A stretch of 64,000 bases of DNA from Hyphomicrobiales bacterium (lineage in GTDB: Bacteria > Pseudomonadota > Alphaproteobacteria > Rhizobiales > Rhizobiaceae), in NCBI GenBank assembly GCA_900470965.1, contig UCCS01000065.1, positions 48,822-112,821 of the forward strand, written 5' to 3'. How positions within the stretch are numbered: the stretch's first letter is position 1; every line of letters starts with the position of its first letter. Under the pieces are notes generated by a model. That model was not told the DNA's origin, did not search any database, and saw only the letters and a list, made by a program, of their open reading frames with translations. A program made the position numbers and the translations under genes. This document shows positions 57,899-64,000 of this stretch, piece by piece.

Positions 57899-59353
57899 AT
57901 GTCGGATCAGATTTATCATGCGCCGATGGTTCGGCGCGCAGCACCCAATTTCCGGGTGATCGCGATGATTGTCGCGAGTGCCATGCTCATGGAAAATGTC
58001 GACGCAACCGTGCTGGCGACCGCACTGCCGACGATGGCGCGCGATTTCGGCGTCGACGCCCCGGCCATGTCGATCGCCCTGACCTCCTATCTGCTCAGTC
58101 TGGCGATCTTCATTCCCGCCAGCGGCCGCATGGCAGACAGTTTCGGTTCGCGCACCGTCTTCCGCTCTGCGATCGCCGTTTTCGTGATCGGCTCCATCCT
58201 CTGTGCCTTCGCGCCGACCTTGCCGTTCCTCGTGCTCGCCCGCCTGCTGCAGGGCATCGGCGGCGCCATGATGATGCCCGTCGGCCGTCTGGTGCTGATG
58301 CGCAGCGTCGACCGCAAGGATATGGTCAGCGCCATGTCCTGGCTTTTGGTGCCGGCGCTGATCGGCCCGATCGTCGGCCCGCCGCTCGGCGGCTTCATCG
58401 TCACCTATCTCGACTGGCGCTGGATCTTCTACATCAACGTGCCGATCGGCATCATCGGCATGATCTTCGTTTCGATCTTTATCGACGAGGTGAAGGGCAA
58501 GGCCGCCGGCCCCTTCGATACGCTCGGCTTCATCCTGTCGGGTATCTCGCTCGGCTCGATGCTTTTCGGCTTCGAATTGTCGAGCCACGAAGGGCAGGGC
58601 TCGTTCTCGATCTTCCTGATTGCCATCGGCCTGCTCTTCGGCATTGCCTATCTGCGCCATGCCCGCAAGCATCCGGCCCCGATCATGGATTTCTCGCTGA
58701 TGAAGGTGCCGAGCTTCGGCACCTCGGTCATCGCCGGTTCGCTGACGCGCATCACGCAGGGCGCACAGCCCTTCCTGCTGCCGCTGCTCTTCCAGATCGG
58801 CTTCGGCCTTTCGGCAGCTGCCGCCGGCCAGATCGTCATTTCCACGGCACTCGGTGCGTTGTTCATGAAGCCTCTGGCAAAGGCCGTCTTCCGCCGCGTC
58901 GGTTTCCGCCGAAGCCTTATTATCAACGGCATTCTCGGCACGGTCGGTTATGGTCTCTGCGCCGCCTTCCGGCCGGACTGGCCGATGCCGCTGATCTTCA
59001 TCGCGCTGGTGCTCAGCGCCTTCTTCATGTCGTTCCAGTTCACGGCCTACAACACCATCGCCTATGATGAGATCAGCCAGGATCGGATGAGCTCGGCAAC
59101 GAGCTTCTACACCACCTTCCAGCAGCTGATGCTCTCGCTCGGCATCTGCATCGGTGCATTGGCGCTGCACGCCTCCATGGCCTTCAACGGTGTCGAAACG
59201 CCTGAGCTTGGCGATTTCTCCACCGCCTTCATCGTGGTTGCGATCATTTCGATTAGCGCCACCATCTGGAACCTGCGCTTCTCACCTACCGCAGGCGAAG
59301 AGATCAGCGGTTATAAGGCCAAGCCGACAAAAGGCGCCGCAGCCGGAAGCTGA
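57899..59353 (+). CDS. DHA2-family MFS transporter
   Basis: The 484-aa protein has about 14 membrane helices, the DHA2 layout. Helix 1 carries the family motif NVDATVLATALPTMARDFGV, loop 2-3 has GRMADSFGSRTVFR, and helix 5 FLVLARLLQGIGGAMMMPVG. It resembles multidrug pumps such as EmrB or QacA, but there is no adaptor gene nearby. The substrate is unknown. No regulator is adjacent; selO is divergent. Confidence 0.88.
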   Translation: MSDQIYHAPMVRRAAPNFRVIAMIVASAMLMENVDATVLATALPTMARDFGVDAPAMSIALTSYLLSLAIFIPASGRMADSFGSRTVFRSAIAVFVIGSILCAFAPTLPFLVLARLLQGIGGAMMMPVGRLVLMRSVDRKDMVSAMSWLLVPALIGPIVGPPLGGFIVTYLDWRWIFYINVPIGIIGMIFVSIFIDEVKGKAAGPFDTLGFILSGISLGSMLFGFELSSHEGQGSFSIFLIAIGLLFGIAYLRHARKHPAPIMDFSLMKVPSFGTSVIAGSLTRITQGAQPFLLPLLFQIGFGLSAAAAGQIVISTALGALFMKPLAKAVFRRVGFRRSLIINGILGTVGYGLCAAFRPDWPMPLIFIALVLSAFFMSFQFTAYNTIAYDEISQDRMSSATSFYTTFQQLMLSLGICIGALALHASMAFNGVETPELGDFSTAFIVVAIISISATIWNLRFSPTAGEEISGYKAKPTKGAAAGS

Positions 59354-59369
59354 GGCGCCTTCCTCTTCG

Positions 59370-59609
59370 TTAGAGGCCGATAGGCTCCCGCAATCGCCGG
59401 CGCCACGATGGACGCCCCTTGCGTTGGTCCGCCTGAAGCCCGTAGGCCATGCGGCTGTCGAGGTCCTCGAAAGCTGCAAGATCCATATCCTGCAATGCCA
59501 CCTCCACAACCGCCTCCGGTTCGGCTTGCGTCTGCCGCCCTGTGATCGCAAACCACAGATCACGCCAGCTGCGCTGGCGCGTCATTGCCCCCACCATCGT
59601 CACAATCAT
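59370..59609 (-). CDS. Small conserved-looking hypothetical protein
   Basis: This 79-aa frame starts 18 bp after the mmuM stop, with GGAAGGGC before its ATG, so it could be translated from the mmuM transcript. Its sequence (RQRSWRDLWFAITGRQTQAE, VVEVALQDMDLAAFEDLDSR, GRPSWRRRLREPIGL) looks more natural than random antisense. Not recognised. It lies between convergent MFS and mmuM genes. Confidence 0.5.
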   Translation of the reverse strand: MIVTMVGAMTRQRSWRDLWFAITGRQTQAEPEAVVEVALQDMDLAAFEDLDSRMAYGLQADQRKGRPSWRRRLREPIGL

Positions 59610-59627
59610 GCCCTTCCGCTCGCCCCG

Positions 59628-60575
59628 TCACGCCGCCTGCGGCAGGCAGGCCTCGCAGATCGCCGCAACATGGCGGTGGTCGGTGCCGCAGCAGCCGCCG
59701 AGCACCCGCACCTGCGGCATGCGGCGAAGGAGTTCGCGGTAGCGTCGGCCGAGATCGGCAGGATCGCCCGCATCCAGCACCTCGCTGTTATCGAGTTGCT
59801 CATGGCTCATGGTCGAGGCATTGGCGCGAATGCCGGAAATGCGCTTCACCCAGGCGCTGCCGTGATCGAGCGCCCCTTCGAAATGCGTCGGGTGGGCGCA
59901 ATTGATCATGTAATAGGCCGGCGATCCGCCGGTCGCCGCATCCGTCGTTTCGATCGCGTCCTGAATGCTGCGGCCGGTCACCAGCCTGCCGTCGGTCTCC
60001 AGCGTGAAGGAGATCGCGCAGGGCATGCCGAGCGTTTTGGCTGCACGCACAATGCCGATTGCCTCGTCGATGTTGGTCAGCGTGAAGGCGGCGACCATAT
60101 CGGCCTCCGTGCCGGCGAAGGTCTCGATCTGGAAGGCGTGGTAGTCCTCCGCCTCGTCGGCGCTCATCACGCCCGCTTTGTAGCCGTCGCCGCGCGGGCC
60201 GATGGCGCCGCTGATGACGATTGGCTGCTCCGGCCGCTCATAGGCGTGGCGTAAGCCCACGAGAAGCTCGACGGCTTGCTCATTTGCCGCTTGCAGCGCC
60301 TCGGTCGTATAGTTGAGCTTCTGGCCCCAGTCGGGATTGGCGCGCCATGTGGCGGTGTCGAGTACGAAGCCCGTTCCGTGCCGCCGGGCGATATCCAGAT
60401 AGCGGCGATAGTAATTCTTTGTGCGCTCCCGTCCGTCCTCGGAAGCCAGTAATACGAAGGAGGCGAAATGCGGAAGATCGATACCGTCGTGGAAGATCAT
60501 CGTGGTTTCCATGCCGCCATCGCTAATGAAGGTGCCGCCCTTTAGCTGCGGCAGCCCATGCCTGTACTTTGCCAT
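59628..60575 (-). CDS. mmuM: Homocysteine S-methyltransferase
   Basis: The 315-aa enzyme transfers a methyl group to homocysteine to give methionine. Zinc ligands are a Cys in YYMINCAHPTHFEGAL and the Cys pair in RVLGGCCGTDHRHVAAICE. The start has FISDGGMETTMIFHDGIDLP, and GAIGPRGDGYKAG is the family's central motif. Donor could be S-methylmethionine or betaine; unknown. It diverges from a TetR regulator whose own operator lies right at its start. Confidence 0.9.
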   Translation of the reverse strand: MAKYRHGLPQLKGGTFISDGGMETTMIFHDGIDLPHFASFVLLASEDGRERTKNYYRRYLDIARRHGTGFVLDTATWRANPDWGQKLNYTTEALQAANEQAVELLVGLRHAYERPEQPIVISGAIGPRGDGYKAGVMSADEAEDYHAFQIETFAGTEADMVAAFTLTNIDEAIGIVRAAKTLGMPCAISFTLETDGRLVTGRSIQDAIETTDAATGGSPAYYMINCAHPTHFEGALDHGSAWVKRISGIRANASTMSHEQLDNSEVLDAGDPADLGRRYRELLRRMPQVRVLGGCCGTDHRHVAAICEACLPQAA

Positions 60576-60768
60576 TGTGAAACCTCTCCTGTCGCGGCGC
60601 CTGTAATGGCTGCCGTCGATGGTGATGTTCTGACGCTTAATCTGATGCCAAACTAGGCGACTTGCGGTATACTATAGTAGGTTTCGAATTTTGCGGATTG
60701 AAATCAATCCCTTGCATGGGCCGATGCTGCCGGGGGCGGAGCCAGGCCCGATCTTGCTGCGCAGAAAA

Positions 60769-60785
60769 CTGTACCGCGGGTACAG
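60769..60785. promoter_or_regulatory. CTGTACC-GCG-GGTACAG operator of the TetR gene
   Basis: Perfect 7-bp arms across three bases, nine bases before the TetR start and overlapping its Shine-Dalgarno region. It is the natural autoregulatory site. Confidence 0.65.
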
Positions 60786-60794
60786 GAGGGGAAC

Positions 60795-61472
60795 ATGCGA
60801 AAGGGCGAGGAAACGCGGAATCGCATCCTTGATGTGGCAGAAGCAGCGGTCTTGCAGAAGGGTTTCGGCGGCACGTCCATTGAGGAACTGATCGTCGAGA
60901 CGGGCATCACCAAGAGCGGCTTCTTTTACCACTTCAAGGACAAGAACGAGCTCGCGAAAGCGCTGCTCAACCGCTACATCGAGAACGACGAACGCATCTA
61001 TGACGAGATCTTCAGCCGCGCGCGCGATCTGATGGATGATCCGCTGCAGTCCTTTCTGCTTGGCTTGAAGCTGCTCTCCGAACTGGTGGCCGACCTGCCG
61101 AACGGCCATCCGGGCTGCCTGGTGGCGACTGTCTGCTACTACGAGCGGCTCTTCGACCGCGAGATCCAGGAGACTAACCGCAATGCCGTACTCGCCTGGC
61201 GCCGCCGCTTCGGCCGCATGTTCCGCGAGATCATGGCCGTCTATACGCCACGCGAGCCCGTGGATGTCGACCAGCTCGCCGATATGGTCTCTTCGGTGCT
61301 CGAAGGCGGTATCGTTCTCTCAAAGACGCTGAAGGAGCCGAATACGCTCGCCGAACAGGTGCTGATGCTGCGCATCTTCGTAAGGATGCTCTTCCTGCCG
61401 GCCATCGAGTCGCCGCTCGTTGCCGTCAGGCACGACCAGATCTACGGCACGGTGAGGAGTGGCGGACTTTAG
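60795..61472 (+). CDS. TetR/AcrR-family regulator
   Basis: The 225-aa protein has the TetR helix-turn-helix (RNRILDVAEAAVLQKGFGGT, SIEELIVETGITKSGFFYHF, KDKNELAKALLNRYIENDE). The C-terminal domain contains the Cys-bearing LPNGHPGCLVATVCYYERLF and has a long helical end, as in the TetR_C_33-like group. ACAGGAGGGGAAC precedes the ATG. Its stop interlocks with the convergent DUF1697 stop (TTAG at 61469-61472). It may regulate mmuM and itself; the ligand is unknown. Confidence 0.9.
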   Translation: MRKGEETRNRILDVAEAAVLQKGFGGTSIEELIVETGITKSGFFYHFKDKNELAKALLNRYIENDERIYDEIFSRARDLMDDPLQSFLLGLKLLSELVADLPNGHPGCLVATVCYYERLFDREIQETNRNAVLAWRRRFGRMFREIMAVYTPREPVDVDQLADMVSSVLEGGIVLSKTLKEPNTLAEQVLMLRIFVRMLFLPAIESPLVAVRHDQIYGTVRSGGL

Positions 61473-61996
61473 GTTTTGCCGTCTTCCAGCTCAGCCGCCA
61501 AGTCGGCGAGCTTGCGCACAGTGTTGAGATTGCGGGAGGTACCCGCCTTCAGCGCCGGCAGCTTCAGCTTCGATCGGCCGGAGCCGATGGGATAGTGCAC
61601 ATAGATCTCGCGCCCAGCGAGTTTTGCTTCCTCGCCATCGGGCGCCACCATCTTGTCCAAGGCATCTTTAGGTGCCGCTTCCGGCAGGAAATAGACCAGG
61701 AGAAAATTGGGCTTGGCCTCGGGAAAGGGCGCATGGGCTATGATGCCGTCGAGTTCCTTTCGGCTGCGCACCATCACGCCTGGCCGCTTGCCCAACGTCT
61801 TGCCCAGCGCGTCGTCGAGCTTCTCCTCGACTGCCTTTTCGGCCTCATCAGAGCGGAACAGGACGTTGCCGCTCTGGATGTAGGTCTTCACATCGGCAAA
61901 GCCGAGCCCCTCGCATATCGCATTCAGCTCCGCCATCGGCAGGGAGCTCGTGCCGCCGACATTCACGGCTCTCAGCAGCGCGACATAGACGGCCAT
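61469..61996 (-). CDS. DUF1697 family protein
   Basis: The start at 61996 follows AAGGGAGGGAGAA; 14 more codons open upstream. The 175-aa protein has the family N-terminus MAVYVALLRAVNVGG and the motif VKTYIQSGNVLFRSDEAEKA, then PKDALDKMVAPDGEE and a late SKLKLPALKAGTSRNLNTVR. Function unknown; DUF1697 proteins are small cytoplasmic alpha/beta proteins widespread in bacteria. It lies 51 bp downstream of the oligopeptidase gene on the same strand. Confidence 0.9.
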   Translation of the reverse strand: MAVYVALLRAVNVGGTSSLPMAELNAICEGLGFADVKTYIQSGNVLFRSDEAEKAVEEKLDDALGKTLGKRPGVMVRSRKELDGIIAHAPFPEAKPNFLLVYFLPEAAPKDALDKMVAPDGEEAKLAGREIYVHYPIGSGRSKLKLPALKAGTSRNLNTVRKLADLAAELEDGKT

Positions 61997-62047
61997 TTCT
62001 CCCTCCCTTGACGGCGTGGCGTGCGCAGGGCACGCCACATTCGGCTT

Positions 62048-64000
62048 CTACATCTTGCCTGCCACCTTGACCGCAAACGCATATTCGAATGCGATTTCCT
62101 CAAGCCGCTGGAAGCGGCCGGAAGCGCCGCCATGGCCGGCATCCATGTTGGTCTTCAGAAGGATGGGCGCATTGCCTGTCGTCTTGTCGCGCAGCTTGGC
62201 GACCCACTTCGCCGGCTCCCAATAGGTGACGCGCGGGTCGGTCAGGCCACCGAGCGCCAGGATCGGCGGGTAGGGTTTCGCGCCGACATTGTCATAGGGC
62301 GAATAGGCGGCGATCTGCTCGTATTCTTCGCGGCTCTCGATCGGGTTGCCCCATTCCGGCCATTCCGGCGGGGTGAGCGGCAGTGTGTCATCGAGCATGG
62401 TGTTCAGGACGTCGACGAAGGGAACGGCGGCGATGAGACCGGCGAATTTCTCCGGTGCCATGTTGGCGACCGCCCCCATCAGCATGCCGCCGGCCGATCC
62501 TCCCTCGGCGATGATGTTCGCGTAAGACGTGAACTTCTCCTGATTCAGATAATCAGCGGCAGCGATGAAGTCCTTGAAGGTGTTGGTCTTCTTGTCCATC
62601 TTGCCGTCTTCGTACCAGGCAAAGCCCTTGTCCTTGCCGCCGCGGATATGGGCAATGGCATAGACGAAGCCGCGATCGGCAAGCGACAGGCAGTTGGTGT
62701 TGAAGCCGGCGGGAATGGTGATGCCATAGGCGCCGTATCCGTAGAGCAGGCAGGGCGCGGAACAGTCAAGTGGCGTGTCCTTGCGATAGAGCAGGGTGAC
62801 CGGCACTTTCTCGCCATCCCATGCCGGCGCGAAGACGCGGCGGGTGACGTAGTCGTCAGGATTATGGCCCGAGGGCACTTCCTGTGTCTTGAGCAGCGTG
62901 CGCTCGCGGGTGACCATGTTGTAGTCATAGAGCTGCGAGGGCGTCGTCATCGAGGAATAGGAGAAGCGGATGACGTCGGTGTCATATTCGGCGGCACCCG
63001 AAAGGCCGAGCGAATAGGCTTCCTCGTCGAAGGCGATTGCATGTTCTTCGCCGGTGCGGCGGTCGCGGATCATGATCTGCGGCAGGCCGTCCTTGCGCTC
63101 GAGCCACAGCAGATGGCGAGCATATGCCATGTGGCTGATGATGAGCGTGCCCGGCTTGTGCGGCACGACCTCGCGCCAGTTTTCCTTGCCCGGCTTTTCA
63201 ACCGGCGCTTCCATGATCTTGAAATCCTTGGCGCCGCCGTCATTGGTAAGGATGTAGAAGACGTCTCCGCCTTCCGTCAGCGAATATTCGATGCCTTCCT
63301 CGCGCACCGCCACCAGCTTCGGCTCGGCCGTCAGGTCCTTGGTCGAAAGCAGCCGGTATTCGCTCGTTTCATGGTCGTGGATATCGATATAGATGAAGTC
63401 GTCGAGCAGCGAGCCGCCGACGCCCATGAAGAAGCCGGCGTCCCCTTCCTCGTAGACCAGACGGTCGTCGCTCTGCGGCGTGCCGAGAATGTGGTGGAAA
63501 ACTTTCGAAGGGCGATGGTTCTCGTCGAGGGCCGAATAGAAGAAGCTCTTGCCGTCAGGCGCCCAGACCCCGCCGCCGCCGGTATTCTCGATCACGTCGG
63601 ACAGGTCTTCACCGGTCGCCAGATCACGAACCCTCAGCGTGAAGAATTCCGAGCCCTTGTCGTCATAGCCCCAGATGCCGCGGCTGTGGTCCGTGCAATG
63701 GTCGAGGCCGGCGAGCCGGAAATAGGCCTTGCCCGCGGCTTCCTTGTCGCCGTCGAGAAGGATGATGCGGATCGTCTCGTCCTTTACGTTGCCATCGCGC
63801 GGAATGCGGAAATAGCGCGGCTGCTCGCCGCCGGTGACAAAGGAGGTGCCATAGGCATAGGCCCCATCCTTCATCGGTACTGAGCTGTCGTCTTCCTTGA
63901 TGCGGCCGCGCATCTCGGCAAACAGCGTTTTCTGCAGCGGCTTGGTGTCTTCCATGGCCGCATTCATGTAGCCGTTTTCGGCTTCCAGATGGGCGCGGAT
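62048..64000 (-). CDS. ptrB: Oligopeptidase B / protease II (S9A), 5' end cut by window edge
   Basis: The frame is open to the right edge, so the start lies outside; 650 residues are visible. The entry IRAHLEAENGY followed by TKPLQKTLFAEMRGRIKEDD is the protease II start. The serine nucleophile is in AEGGSAGGMLMGAVANMAPE, the Asp in LGGLTDPRVTYWEPAKWV and the His in NMDAGHGGASGRF. The enzyme cuts peptides after Arg or Lys in the cytoplasm or periplasm; a beta-propeller gates the site. Prolyl oligopeptidase is less likely because the first part and catalytic surroundings follow OpdB. Confidence 0.92.
   Translation of the reverse strand: MRAHLEAENGYMNAAMEDTKPLQKTLFAEMRGRIKEDDSSVPMKDGAYAYGTSFVTGGEQPRYFRIPRDGNVKDETIRIILLDGDKEAAGKAYFRLAGLDHCTDHSRGIWGYDDKGSEFFTLRVRDLATGEDLSDVIENTGGGGVWAPDGKSFFYSALDENHRPSKVFHHILGTPQSDDRLVYEEGDAGFFMGVGGSLLDDFIYIDIHDHETSEYRLLSTKDLTAEPKLVAVREEGIEYSLTEGGDVFYILTNDGGAKDFKIMEAPVEKPGKENWREVVPHKPGTLIISHMAYARHLLWLERKDGLPQIMIRDRRTGEEHAIAFDEEAYSLGLSGAAEYDTDVIRFSYSSMTTPSQLYDYNMVTRERTLLKTQEVPSGHNPDDYVTRRVFAPAWDGEKVPVTLLYRKDTPLDCSAPCLLYGYGAYGITIPAGFNTNCLSLADRGFVYAIAHIRGGKDKGFAWYEDGKMDKKTNTFKDFIAAADYLNQEKFTSYANIIAEGGSAGGMLMGAVANMAPEKFAGLIAAVPFVDVLNTMLDDTLPLTPPEWPEWGNPIESREEYEQIAAYSPYDNVGAKPYPPILALGGLTDPRVTYWEPAKWVAKLRDKTTGNAPILLKTNMDAGHGGASGRFQRLEEIAFEYAFAVKVAGKM

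Noticed and set aside
57701..59170. 489-aa open frame on the minus strand rich in His, Asp and Glu
   Set aside because: Antisense to the DHA2 transporter; the charged composition is what results from reading hydrophobic codons backwards.
62021..63883. 620-aa open frame on the plus strand
   Set aside because: Antisense to the oligopeptidase, which has all catalytic motifs. The translated product shows no domain.

Overview
The window looks like ordinary chromosome of a rhizobial alphaproteobacterium (Rhizobium/Agrobacterium clade). The evidence is a high-GC coding style, the family repertoire (DmeR/DmeF, Rhodobacter-type PmtA, rhizobial Fe/Mn superoxide dismutase, membrane Gcd, HerA-like DUF853 ATPase) and four copies of a rhizobial intergenic mosaic repeat (RIME-like) between genes. 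I cannot name the species. No tRNA, rRNA, CRISPR array, transposase, integrase or phage gene was seen. About 70 genes are supported. One is cut by the left edge (a MarR regulator) and one by the right edge (a protease II-type oligopeptidase).

Layout. 1-8.3 kb: a divergent MarR / DUF899-DUF1579-VOC cluster with RIME-like repeats between its genes, then an ABC-F ATPase, a GNAT, a small membrane protein, a PhnA-domain protein, a HerA-like ATPase and a Gly-rich small protein. 8.4-17.9 kb: metallophosphoesterase, RpiR regulator, TonB-dependent receptor, an orphan glucose-6-phosphate dehydrogenase, a LysE-type exporter with a methionine-type operator, and trans-aconitate methyltransferase. 18-24.9 kb: a degraded gene, cupin, TIM-barrel epimerase, a chromosomal tetA/tetR pair with two tetO-like operators, a class III cyclase, a Zn alcohol dehydrogenase and a branched-chain aminotransferase. 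24.9-33 kb: an emrA-emrB-cyclase operon opposite a LysR regulator, a GST/TetR pair sharing a long inverted repeat, an MFS pump and a frameshifted NTF2-like gene. 33-46 kb: TauE exporter, PmtA, a long coiled-coil protein, superoxide dismutase, an ArsR-AHSA1-membrane protein operon, a second metallophosphoesterase, AraC/SDR, YafY/LysE, cytochrome c' plus diheme cytochrome c, DJ-1 and GNAT. 46-53 kb: a thioredoxin-like protein, a secreted protein co-oriented with a Cys-rich MarR regulator, dmeRF nickel/cobalt efflux, a Tat-exported class A beta-lactamase, and LysR/DJ-1. 53-64 kb: PQQ glucose dehydrogenase, glutathione peroxidase with SelO, MFS, homocysteine methyltransferase, TetR, DUF1697 and oligopeptidase.

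The region is dominated by small regulator-plus-effector modules for efflux (TetA, EmrAB, two other MFS pumps, DmeF, LysE, TauE) and for redox or stress protection (SOD, Gpx, SelO, GST, DJ-1 proteins, redoxin). Many keep a readable operator in the divergent promoter. The most notable signals are: a composite element GGATCATC-N10-GGATAATC found once beside the LysR gene and once at the emrA/emrB junction with identical spacing; a cyclase apparently co-transcribed with emrAB; a MarR regulator with a four-Cys C-terminal module next to a secreted protein; nested dyads in front of the TonB receptor; and a single-base frameshift in the NTF2-like gene. No clearly new multi-gene defence or biosynthetic system was found.
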